Source: Terriglobia bacterium
GTDB taxonomy: Bacteria > Acidobacteriota > Terriglobia > UBA7540
Direction: 5' to 3'
DNA length: 39,620 nt
NCBI GenBank assembly: GCA_020072925.1
Contig: JAIQGA010000006.1
Coordinates: 1-39,620, forward strand
A model generated the notes under the pieces. The model had not been told where the DNA came from. It searched no databases and was given only the letters and a program-made list of their open reading frames with translations. Position 1 is the first letter of the stretch, and each line of letters begins with the position of its first letter. The position numbers and the translations under genes are program-made. This document shows, one piece after another, positions 1-6,849 of the stretch.

Positions 1-353
1 GCCGCCTCTCTGAAGAAGTGATGGGGCGGCTGATGGCTTACGACTGGCCCGGCAACGTGCGCGAACTCGAGAACTGCCTGCAGCGTGCCGTGGTGTTGAG
101 CGCGGGGCCGGAAATCCAGATGCAGGACTTGCCTTCCAACCTGCTTTACCATGTGGCCCCAAGCCCGCCGCCTACGCGGGAATTGACCACGCTCCAGGTC
201 CTTGAGCGGCGCGCCATTGTACAGGCACTCGAGGCGACCGCGGGGGATCGCCTCCGCGCCGCGAAATTGCTGGGAATCGGGAAGACGACGATCTACAGAA
301 AGTTGCGCCAGTACGGATTGGAAGGCGAAGACGGGTTTTCTTCTGCCACCTGA
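1..353 (+). CDS. Sigma-54-dependent transcriptional activator, C-terminal part (5' truncated by window edge)
   Basis: Only the last 116 residues are present; the reading frame enters at base 3. The visible part is the end of an AAA+ sigma-54 activation domain (motif [10 protein letters not shown], residues about 13-22 of the fragment) followed by a linker and a Fis-type helix-turn-helix ([12 protein letters not shown] through [17 protein letters not shown]). This arrangement is characteristic of NtrC-family enhancer-binding proteins, which use ATP hydrolysis to open sigma-54 promoters. Whether it carries an N-terminal receiver (response regulator) or another sensor domain cannot be seen. The gene for sigma-54 itself lies in this window at 32394-33848, so a functional partner exists. 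The short tail after the helix-turn-helix is ordinary. Family assignment is secure; target genes are unknown. Confidence 0.93.
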   Translation, partial: RLSEEVMGRLMAYDWPGNVRELENCLQRAVVLSAGPEIQMQDLPSNLLYHVAPSPPPTRELTTLQVLERRAIVQALEATAGDRLRAAKLLGIGKTTIYRKLRQYGLEGEDGFSSAT

Positions 354-389
354 ACCATCATGTGCCGTGAGAAAATCTGTCTGTAGCGG

Positions 390-417
390 CGGTCTATGAC
401 TGCCGGTCTTTGGTCTT
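390..417 (+). repeat. Degenerate 7-bp tandem repeat array (GGTCTTN type)
   Basis: Four consecutive 7-bp units, CGGTCTA TGACTGC CGGTCTT TGGTCTT, lie between the sigma-54 activator and the glycosyltransferase. Unit 2 is strongly diverged. It is the weakest of the heptamer arrays in the window and is listed because unit length and intergenic position match the others. Confidence 0.45.
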
Positions 418-488
418 CAAGCATTTTGGCGCTGCTTATCTGAAAAACCATTCGACAACGCGCGCGCTTCCATCGACAATCCTAGCCG

Positions 489-1592
489 ATGGCCACCATC
501 GCGCTCGACGCTACCTACACGCTGGAGCGGCTGCCTTCGGGCGTCGCGGTCTATTCGCGGAGGCTCATCGAGTCTCTGCTGAAGCTCGAGACGCCCCATC
601 GTTTCCTGGTGTGTTACAGGCTTTCCAGGTTTGCGCGGCGACGGGAGTTCCTCAGCCCATCAACTGTCCCGGGATCGCGCCCTTTCAGCGTGCGCCTTTT
701 TCAGGAGCCGCTGACCTTCTGGCTGCCTTGGCAGGCGGAAATCTTTCATAGCCTGGCCCAACGCCCCCCAGCGTTCCATTTCAAGAAAGAAATTGTCACC
801 GTGCACGATATCTTCCCCCTGACGGGCCAGGATTATTCGACGCTGGAGTTTCAACGCAAATTCTCCGCGCTTTTGAAGGAAGCGGTCCGGCGCGCGTCGC
901 GCGTCATTACACCATCCTCGTATACAGCAGCACAATTGGCTAAGCACGCAGACGTTCCGCGGGAGCGCATTCGGGTGATCCCCGAAGGCGTGGACTTTCC
1001 TTCGCGCCTGCTGACCCAGGAGGAGCGCGCGCGTGAGCGCGATCAACATGTCGGCACGGCGAAGGAGATGATCCTCTGCGTTGGCGTCCTCCAGACACGC
1101 AAGAACACCATTAACGCGCTGCGTGCTTTGGAACTCTTGCCGGAGCGTTACAGGATGGTTCTCGCGGGAGGCGACGGCCACGGGAGCGAGGCCATCCACG
1201 AATACCTGCGGCGGCCGGGCTTGAGTTCCCGCGTGCGCGTGCTGGGACATGTTTCTGATGTCGAGTTGTCGACGCTCTACCAGTCCGCCAGCGTGCTGCT
1301 CTTTCCCTCTCTGGAAGAGGGCTTCGGGCTTCCTATCCTGGAAGCCATGGCGGCGGGCTTGCCCGTCGTCGCCGCGCAAACCTCATCGCTGCCCGAGGTC
1401 GGCGGCGACGCGGCGCTCTACGCTGACCCGAACGATCCGGCTTGCCTTGCTGAACTGGTGACGCGGGCCTGCGAGGACCAGCCTTTGCGCCATAAAATGA
1501 TCGAACAAGGCCTGGCGCGCGCGCGCGAGTTTACCTGGGCACGTACAGCATTGGAGACTTTGCGAGTATATGATGAAGTAGTGGCACTTTGA
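489..1592 (+). CDS. Glycosyltransferase family 4 (GT-B fold)
   Basis: The protein has 367 residues. The C-terminal half carries the classical GT4 donor-binding signature: a sequence beginning LCVGVLQTRKN, then the EGFGLPILEAMAAGLPVVAA motif with the paired glutamates that contact the nucleotide sugar, then SSLPEVGGDAALY. The N-terminal half is the acceptor-binding Rossmann domain (LDATYTLERLPSGVAVYSRR). The family transfers a sugar from an NDP-sugar to a growing polysaccharide, glycolipid or protein, at the cytoplasmic face. No signal peptide or membrane segment is visible. The ATG at 489 has only a weak ribosome site; no better in-frame start lies near. The gene stands alone between a regulator gene and the 3' end of a converging ABC exporter operon, so its pathway (capsule, LPS or glycan) is not shown by context. 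Confidence 0.9.
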   Translation: MATIALDATYTLERLPSGVAVYSRRLIESLLKLETPHRFLVCYRLSRFARRREFLSPSTVPGSRPFSVRLFQEPLTFWLPWQAEIFHSLAQRPPAFHFKKEIVTVHDIFPLTGQDYSTLEFQRKFSALLKEAVRRASRVITPSSYTAAQLAKHADVPRERIRVIPEGVDFPSRLLTQEERARERDQHVGTAKEMILCVGVLQTRKNTINALRALELLPERYRMVLAGGDGHGSEAIHEYLRRPGLSSRVRVLGHVSDVELSTLYQSASVLLFPSLEEGFGLPILEAMAAGLPVVAAQTSSLPEVGGDAALYADPNDPACLAELVTRACEDQPLRHKMIEQGLARAREFTWARTALETLRVYDEVVAL

Positions 1593-1636
1593 GTGACGAC
1601 GGAGAAGGGTTTTGGGGGAATTCCTCGCTGGCGTTT

Positions 1637-2428
1637 CTACGACCCCGTGCTGCTGTAATTCCTTACCCCGCGATTCCACACGAAAATAGAAAGCACGAAA
1701 AACGTCGCTGCGACCACCGGCACCAGATGGAAATAAGGCGTGAACGTCTTGCGCCCCAGAAAGTGCGTGGTGGGGTAAAACGAGGCAAACCCGAAAGGAA
1801 TAATCCAGCTCAGCATAAACTGGATGAAGACGCTGTAGATGGTCAGCGGGTAGCGGGCAAAGGTGAGCATGTTGAATACCGGCGGCACAATTCCCACTCG
1901 ATCCTCAAACCAGAAGGAGACCGCCGTGAGGATTAGGAACACCGAGAGATAAATCACCGCGCCGCACACCACCATCAGCGCGAACCAGAGGCAATCGAAC
2001 GGGCCCCAATCCAGGCCCAGATGGCGCACGCAAATCCAGATGACCAGCGTTCCGGTTGCGACCTCCTGCAGCGATTCCAGCCGGAATTTCTCGAAGATCA
2101 CCTGGAAGAGCGTGTCAACGGGACGCAGCAGAATGCGGTCGAAGCGGCCCTGGATAATGTAAATGTCGCCGAACTCATACAAGTTCCAACTGACGACATT
2201 GAAGAAACCAAGGGGGATTAGTGAGAAGCCATACAGGAAAAGAATTTCGTAGAACGACCAGTCCTGGAGTTTCGGGATCTTCGAGAACAGCACCAGCACA
2301 AAGCCGAAGCCCAGCACTGTCGCCGCCATGGACGAGAAAAAGGCGATGATGAAGTCGGCCTTGTACGCCAGCCGCACTTTGGTGTATTGCGCCAAATATA
2401 ATAGGAAGAGTCGAAGGTGTCTCTTCAC
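1637..2428 (-). CDS. ABC-2 type exporter permease, second subunit
   Basis: The protein has 263 residues with about six hydrophobic segments (for example FIIAFFSSMAATVLGFGFVL near residues 27-46 and the segments around VIWICVRHLGLDW and IYLSVFLILTAV). It resembles the COG3694-type ABC-2 permeases, which pair with a COG4587-type permease and a COG4586-type ATPase; both partners lie immediately upstream on the same strand. The start is GTG at 2428, with an AAAGG-type site about a dozen bases before it. It is the last gene of the operon and converges on the glycosyltransferase gene. The gap to the preceding permease (2429-2546) contains two 7-bp repeat arrays. Substrate is unknown: the family is described for drug, lipid or polysaccharide export, and nothing here decides. 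Confidence 0.85.
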   Translation of the reverse strand: MKRHLRLFLLYLAQYTKVRLAYKADFIIAFFSSMAATVLGFGFVLVLFSKIPKLQDWSFYEILFLYGFSLIPLGFFNVVSWNLYEFGDIYIIQGRFDRILLRPVDTLFQVIFEKFRLESLQEVATGTLVIWICVRHLGLDWGPFDCLWFALMVVCGAVIYLSVFLILTAVSFWFEDRVGIVPPVFNMLTFARYPLTIYSVFIQFMLSWIIPFGFASFYPTTHFLGRKTFTPYFHLVPVVAATFFVLSIFVWNRGVRNYSSTGS

Positions 2429-2460
2429 CGTCTCGGGACCTTTTTGCCTTGGCGTTTTCC

Positions 2461-2488
2461 TACCTACTCCCTACGACCTACTACCTAC
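2461..2488. repeat. 7-bp tandem array, TACCTAC type
   Basis: Four contiguous heptamers, TACCTAC TCCCTAC GACCTAC TACCTAC, each ending in CTAC. The array lies in the 118-bp gap between the two ABC permease genes, inside what should be one transcript. A second array in the same orientation follows after 16 bases. Confidence 0.85.
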
Positions 2489-2504
2489 TTGCCCGCCTTG
2501 CCCC

Positions 2505-2532
2505 CGTCTACCGTATGCCGTCTACCGTCTAC
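2505..2532. repeat. 7-bp tandem array, CGTCTAC type
   Basis: Four contiguous heptamers, CGTCTAC CGTATGC CGTCTAC CGTCTAC, then GG. The unit shares its CTAC end with the array at 2461-2488 but has a different first half, so the two arrays are related by period and orientation rather than by being one repeat. Confidence 0.87.
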
Positions 2533-2546
2533 GGTGTGCTGCCGCC

Positions 2547-3413
2547 CTATCCACCCTGAATGGTGATCTTCCGGCTCGACCATTTCCACATGGCCGCGCC
2601 AAGAGCGAACATGGCCAGCACCCAGAAAAGCTGAAGGGCGAGGGAAGCAGCAATGGCGCGACCGTTGATTTTCCCAAGGTAAAGCAGTACCGGGATGTAA
2701 CTGATGTACTGGAACGGCATGAAGTTGAATATCTTCTGGAAGATCGCAGGGAAAAACGAAATGGGCAGCAACAGCCCGGAGAAGAGTTCTAGCAGAAAAT
2801 ACTTGGCGCGCAGTAAACCCAGGATGGACTTTAGCCGAATAGCAAACGTTCCCACCGTGAAGTTGATTGCCGCCACCAGAAAAAAGCTGAGTATCACGCT
2901 GACCAGAAAAGCCGCGAGGTGGCGCGCGCTGGCGGGTCCGCGCACTGGATACACGAGGAGAAGCACAATTGCCGTGGGCAGACTGAGCATGACCGCGCGG
3001 AACATCGACTCGCCCAGCGCCTGCGCGATATACATCAACTGGATGTTGACAGGCTTGATGAGGTCCATGGCCAGCTTGCCTTCCATCACCTGGTATGCCA
3101 TGTCCTGGTCGATGTTGTTGTAGTAGAACGAGCGGATAATCCAGCCCAGCGCGACATAGGTGAGGATGTGGCTGAAGTCGAAGCCTGCGATGTTCGTGCT
3201 GTGCTCGTAAATGGCCTTCCAGATAAAGTAATACACCGTGACATAGATGAAGTAGGTGACAATGCCGGTGTAATAGCGCAACCGGTAGGCAAGGGTGTTC
3301 ACAAACCCGACGCGTACAAATTCGGCGTAGATCCTCAGGTTCCGGCCCAGCGAGGAGCGGCCGACAGGCCGCGGGGCCGGATAAGGAAGAGCGGTTGGCG
3401 CTGACGAGCTCAT
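2547..3413 (-). CDS. ABC-2 type exporter permease, first subunit
   Basis: A 288-residue membrane protein of the COG4587 type. A short cytoplasmic N-terminus (MSSSAPTALPYPAPRPVG) is followed by about six transmembrane stretches, including YTGIVTYFIYVTVYYFIWKA and FLVSVILSFFLVAAINF. The ATG at 3413 is chosen because it overlaps the stop of the DinB-like gene as ATGA (stop 3412-3410), the usual signature of translational coupling. An upstream in-frame extension to 3491 would run deep into that gene and is rejected. It should form a heterodimeric export channel with the permease at 1637-2428, energised by the ATPase at 4083-5105. The substrate cannot be read from sequence. Confidence 0.86.
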   Translation of the reverse strand: MSSSAPTALPYPAPRPVGRSSLGRNLRIYAEFVRVGFVNTLAYRLRYYTGIVTYFIYVTVYYFIWKAIYEHSTNIAGFDFSHILTYVALGWIIRSFYYNNIDQDMAYQVMEGKLAMDLIKPVNIQLMYIAQALGESMFRAVMLSLPTAIVLLLVYPVRGPASARHLAAFLVSVILSFFLVAAINFTVGTFAIRLKSILGLLRAKYFLLELFSGLLLPISFFPAIFQKIFNFMPFQYISYIPVLLYLGKINGRAIAASLALQLFWVLAMFALGAAMWKWSSRKITIQGG

Positions 3414-3961
3414 AGTGATGTTATTTTGCGCGTCACGGGCGACGGGTTGAACTCCGCCGACTTGCCGCGCGGAATGCTGAGAGATTTCCACTGCCTGGCG
3501 CGAAAATGCTTGGCGAGGAATACGATCTGGCCGGTGTGCTCGCCGTAGTGCGTGAGTTGACGGTTGATGGCCTCAACGACCGAGTGCGCCTTGCCGCGGA
3601 TCGTAACGGTTCTCATCAGGTCTTCCGCCCGCAGCGGCTCGAGAGCGTTGAACATGCAATTCCAACCTCCCTCCCAGCGCTTGAGGAGCGACTCCCTCGT
3701 TTCGTCGCCGGCGGCTTCGAACTCGCTGTCGCGGTTGCGATCGGGCTTCTCTCCGTCTGAAGTGAGGAAATCGGTCCAACGCGAGCGCTGATTACCGTTG
3801 ATGTGTTTCATAATCACGGCAATGCTGTTCGATTCCTGGTCGATCGCGGTGAAGAGGTCCTGGTCCGACACTTGTGCGATAGCCTTCTCGGCCTGGGATT
3901 TCAGGCGTCGGAACTGGCGGATCGCATCCTGCAGGTAATGCATGCCTAAACTTTGTTCCAT
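3410..3961 (-). CDS. DinB-like / DUF1572 family four-helix protein
   Basis: The protein has 183 residues and is predicted all-helical. Histidines that in DinB/YfiT-type proteins bind a divalent metal are visible in IAVIMKHINGNQRSRW (near residue 52) and THYGEHTGQIVFLAKH (near 137-150), matching the DUF1572 branch. These cytosolic proteins include thiol-dependent transferases (bacillithiol or mycothiol S-transferase type), but many members have no known activity. The start ATG at 3961 follows GGAG with six bases of spacing. The gene is embedded between the ATPase and permease genes of an ABC exporter and its stop overlaps the permease start by 4 bp, so it is co-translated with the transporter. 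That placement suggests, by inference only, a role linked to the exported compound, for example conjugation or detoxification before export. Confidence 0.82.
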   Translation of the reverse strand: MEQSLGMHYLQDAIRQFRRLKSQAEKAIAQVSDQDLFTAIDQESNSIAVIMKHINGNQRSRWTDFLTSDGEKPDRNRDSEFEAAGDETRESLLKRWEGGWNCMFNALEPLRAEDLMRTVTIRGKAHSVVEAINRQLTHYGEHTGQIVFLAKHFRARQWKSLSIPRGKSAEFNPSPVTRKITSL

Positions 3962-4047
3962 GACCGTCTCCGTGCTCCCGGTCTAAGAAGCACTGTTCAC
4001 GAAACCTGTGCCGTCGAAAAATCAGCATGAAATAGCAAGTCTGCGTT

Positions 4048-4096
4048 TTACCCTTCACCTTCTACACTTTACCCTTTGATCTCTACGCTTCGCCCT
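4048..4096. repeat. 7-bp tandem array, TTACCCT type, overlapping the ABC ATPase stop
   Basis: Seven contiguous heptamers: TTACCCT TCACCTT CTACACT TTACCCT TTGATCT CTACGCT TCGCCCT, with consensus close to YTACCCT. On the coding (minus) strand the first two units encode the last residues (KGEA) and the TAG stop of the ABC ATPase. The array therefore fixes where that protein ends. Confidence 0.85.
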
Positions 4097-5105
4097 TCTG
4101 CAATCCTACCTCTCCGCTCAGGTAGATCCGTTTGACGATGTCCTCGATGGGTTCTTCTTCGACGAAGATGTCGCGCACCTGGAGCTGGTTGACGATGTCC
4201 CGGATCACCTCGGCGGTGGAGTGTTGCTCGCGGTCGAAGCGCATCAGGTAGGTGAGTTCGTCCACACGGTCGCAGGAGATGCCGTTGCGGGCGAAGGTGT
4301 CGAGCTTGGCTACCTGCGAGCGGTCCTTGAGGAAGAATTTCACTTGGTTGTATTTCGCCAGGCGCTTCTTCATTTCCACCAAGTCGCCGTCGAACAGAAT
4401 GCGCCCCTTGTCGATAATGATAATTCGCCTGGAAAGCTCTTCGATATCGGAGAGGTCGTGCGTGGTCAGCAGCACGGTGGTCTTCTCTTGGCGGTTGATC
4501 TCTTTCAGGAACTCGCGGATGCGGTCCTTCGCCACCACGTCGAGGCCGATGGTGGGCTCGTCAAGGAACAGCAGCGGCGGATTGTGCAACAGCGAAGCGG
4601 CCAGGTCGCAGCGCATGCGCTCGCCCAGGCTGAGTTTGCGGACGGGCGTGTGCAGGTAATCCTTCACACTCAGTATTTCGCTGAAGAAATCGAGTCGCCG
4701 GCGGTAGTCGGCATCGGGGATTTCGTAAATCTCCTTTAGGAGTTTGAACGACTCGATCACGGCGATGTCCCACCAGAGTTGAGTGCGCTGGCCGAACACG
4801 ACGCCGATGTGCTTCGTGTAATGGCGGCGGTCGCGATAGGGAACGAAGCCGTTGCACACGACGCGCCCGCGCGTGGGCACCAGAATGCCGGTGAGCATTT
4901 TGATGGTCGTGGATTTCCCGGCGCCGTTCGCGCCGATGTATCCCACCATCTCGCCGGGCTCGATCGCAAAATTGATGCGGTCCACAGCGTGGACGGTCAG
5001 GTATTCACGCACGAAAAGGTTCTGCAGCGCGCCCCACACGCCTTCGCGCCGTCGGAACGTGCGGAACTCCTTGCTCAAATCCTGGACTTCGATAATGGGC
5101 GGCAT
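4083..5105 (-). CDS. ABC-2 type exporter ATP-binding protein
   Basis: The protein has 340 residues. It holds a full ABC ATPase domain: Walker A GANGAGKSTT near residues 60-69, Q-loop region GVVFGQRTQLWWDI, signature LSLGERMRCDLAASLL, and Walker B PLLFLDEPTIGLD followed by the H-loop TTHDLSD. This is the COG4586 type, which carries about 90 extra C-terminal residues and pairs with ABC-2 permeases, as found downstream at 2547-3413 and 1637-2428. The ATG at 5105 is preferred over upstream in-frame starts because AAAGGA lies about 12 bases before it and homologous sequence begins at once (PPIIEVQDLSKEF). The signature motif has LSLGE rather than LSGGQ, a common variant. The last codons and stop are made of a 7-bp repeat array. 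First gene of the exporter operon. Confidence 0.92.
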   Translation of the reverse strand: MPPIIEVQDLSKEFRTFRRREGVWGALQNLFVREYLTVHAVDRINFAIEPGEMVGYIGANGAGKSTTIKMLTGILVPTRGRVVCNGFVPYRDRRHYTKHIGVVFGQRTQLWWDIAVIESFKLLKEIYEIPDADYRRRLDFFSEILSVKDYLHTPVRKLSLGERMRCDLAASLLHNPPLLFLDEPTIGLDVVAKDRIREFLKEINRQEKTTVLLTTHDLSDIEELSRRIIIIDKGRILFDGDLVEMKKRLAKYNQVKFFLKDRSQVAKLDTFARNGISCDRVDELTYLMRFDREQHSTAEVIRDIVNQLQVRDIFVEEEPIEDIVKRIYLSGEVGLQKGEA

Positions 5106-5154
5106 GAGTGGAGAAATTCCTTTGGGCCGGGCCTCCGCGCGCGCAGCCCCGAGC

Positions 5155-5240
5155 AAGTTTCAATTCTATCAGATGCGCTCACGCCCCGGCTGGAAACGGG
5201 AAGTCCAGAGAAGCCGCGCCTTCCGCGGGGATTGAAACTT
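5155..5240. repeat. 10-bp inverted repeat in divergent intergenic region
   Basis: AAGTTTCAAT (5155-5164) and ATTGAAACTT (5231-5240) are perfect inverse complements, separated by 66 bp. They sit between the divergent ABC ATPase and M16 peptidase genes. They could be operator half-sites or a stem, but no known operator is recognised. Confidence 0.5.
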
Positions 5241-5307
5241 TTTTCCTTGCACTTTCGTCGAACTTGTTTCAGGCTAACAAATTCTTGCCTCTCGCATATA
5301 TGACTCT

Positions 5308-5322
5308 GGAGGAATGCCTTCC
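5308..5322 (+). promoter_or_regulatory. Ribosome-binding-site hairpin abutting the M16 peptidase start
   Basis: GGAGG (5308-5312), loop AATGC, then CTTCC (5318-5322), directly followed by the ATG at 5323. The five-base complement includes one G-U pair. The Shine-Dalgarno sequence can thus fold onto its own spacer. The GGAGG also decides the start: it is nine bases from 5323 but touches the earlier in-frame ATG at 5314. Confidence 0.5.
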
Positions 5323-6849
5323 ATGAAAACGTATCGCACGCGCGGATTGCTGCTTTTTGTTTCCGTTGCAGCAATGGCGGTCCTGGCCCGCGCGCAGGAC
5401 GTTGCCCTGTTCGAGAAGCGGACGACCGTCAAGATTCTGGATAATGGCTTGACCGTCGTCATTTGCGAGCGCCACGAGGCTCCCGTCTTCTCGTTCTTCA
5501 TCCACGTGGACGTGGGCGCGGACCGCGAATATCCCGGCATCACCGGCCTCGCGCACATGTTCGAGCACATGGCGTTCAAGGGGACCGACAAGATTGGGAC
5601 CAAGAACTGGCCGGCGGAAAAGGCTGCGCTGGCCAAGGTGGACGAAACCTACGACGCCTACGATCGCGCGCGCCGCCGCGAGTTCGACCGCGATGAGAGG
5701 AAGGTTGCCGAGCTGAAAAAAGCCTGGGAAGCCGCCATGGAGGACGCACAGAAATACGTCAAGGCCCACGAGTTCGATACGATCGTGGAGGAAAACGGCG
5801 GCGCGGGGATGAACGCCTTCACCGACTCGGAAGAGACGGGCTACTTCTATTCGTTCCCCTCCAACCGCGTGGAGCTCTGGGCCTATCTTGAATCGGAGCG
5901 CTTCCTGCATCCCGTGATGAGGGAGTTCTACAAGGAGCGCGACGTGGTCTACGAAGAGCGCCGCATGCGCACCGACAGCAATCCCAACGGCCGCCTCTTC
6001 GAACAGTTTCTGGGCGCGGCGTTCATCGCCCACCCTTACGGGCGGCCGGTGGTGGGTTGGCCGTCGGACCTCCAGACGTTTTCCGCGCGCGATGCGCGGG
6101 CATTTTTCGATAAGTATTACGTCGCCCCCGACATCGTCGTGGCCGTGGTTGGCGACGTCAAAACCGCCGAAGTTCTTCCCATCGTGGAAAAGTATTTCGG
6201 ACGGCTCCCCAAGCGCCCCAAGCCCGAGCCCCTGGTGACCGTGGAGCCGCCGCAGCGCTCGGAGCGGGAAGTGGTCGTCTACGACACCGCCCAACCGCTC
6301 TACATCGAGGGTTATCACAAGCCCAGCGCGCGTGATGCCCAGCACGAGCCGGTATTCGACGCGCTTCAGGACCTGATGTCGAACGGCCGCACCTCGCGCC
6401 TCTACCGTTCACTGGTGCGCGACAAGAAAATCGCCGCGTTTGCCGGGGGCTTCAACGATTTCCCCGGGAACAAGTATCCCGACCTGTTTGTGTTCTTTGC
6501 GGTCCCCACGCCCGGGCATACTCCCGAGGAATTGCGCGACGCGATTCACGTGGAGATTGACCGGCTAAAGAATGAGGACATCACGGACGAAGAATTGAAG
6601 ATGATCAAGACACGCGTTAAGGCGGATTTGCTGCGCACCCTGGGCGACAACTCGGGGCTGGCCATGCAGTTTGCAATGGCGCAGTCCCTTTTCGGGGATT
6701 GGCGGGAATTCTTCAAGGAAGTGAACCGCATCCAGAACGTCACCAAGGCTGACATCCGGCAGGCCGCCAACCAGACCTTTGTGGAATCCAACCGCGTCGT
6801 GGGCATGATCAAGCCCCCGCAGCCGGTGGGCGGAAAGGAGGGCAAATAA
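5323..6849 (+). CDS. Exported M16 family zinc metallopeptidase, active subunit
   Basis: The protein has 508 residues and begins with a signal peptide (RGLLLFVSVAAMAVLARAQ, cleavage likely after residue 24). The inverted zinc motif HxxEH is present as H78-M-F-E81-H82, with E81 the catalytic base. The third zinc ligand is expected in the helix ELWAYLESERFLHP. Between them lies a charged helical insertion of about 70 residues (AEKAALAKVDETYDAYDR onward), larger than in mitochondrial or pitrilysin-type relatives. The C-terminal half is the second M16 domain. Such peptidases degrade or process peptides in the periplasm. The stop shares one base with the start of the next gene, which encodes an M16 protein without zinc ligands; active/inactive pairs of this kind form heterodimers in the M16B group. 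Substrate is unknown. Confidence 0.93.
   Translation: MKTYRTRGLLLFVSVAAMAVLARAQDVALFEKRTTVKILDNGLTVVICERHEAPVFSFFIHVDVGADREYPGITGLAHMFEHMAFKGTDKIGTKNWPAEKAALAKVDETYDAYDRARRREFDRDERKVAELKKAWEAAMEDAQKYVKAHEFDTIVEENGGAGMNAFTDSEETGYFYSFPSNRVELWAYLESERFLHPVMREFYKERDVVYEERRMRTDSNPNGRLFEQFLGAAFIAHPYGRPVVGWPSDLQTFSARDARAFFDKYYVAPDIVVAVVGDVKTAEVLPIVEKYFGRLPKRPKPEPLVTVEPPQRSEREVVVYDTAQPLYIEGYHKPSARDAQHEPVFDALQDLMSNGRTSRLYRSLVRDKKIAAFAGGFNDFPGNKYPDLFVFFAVPTPGHTPEELRDAIHVEIDRLKNEDITDEELKMIKTRVKADLLRTLGDNSGLAMQFAMAQSLFGDWREFFKEVNRIQNVTKADIRQAANQTFVESNRVVGMIKPPQPVGGKEGK

Noticed and set aside
5155-5240. CRISPR-like ends (GTTTCAAT / ATTGAAAC)
   Set aside because: The sequence resembles the ends of some CRISPR repeats, but there is one inverted pair only, no repeat-spacer unit and no cas gene.
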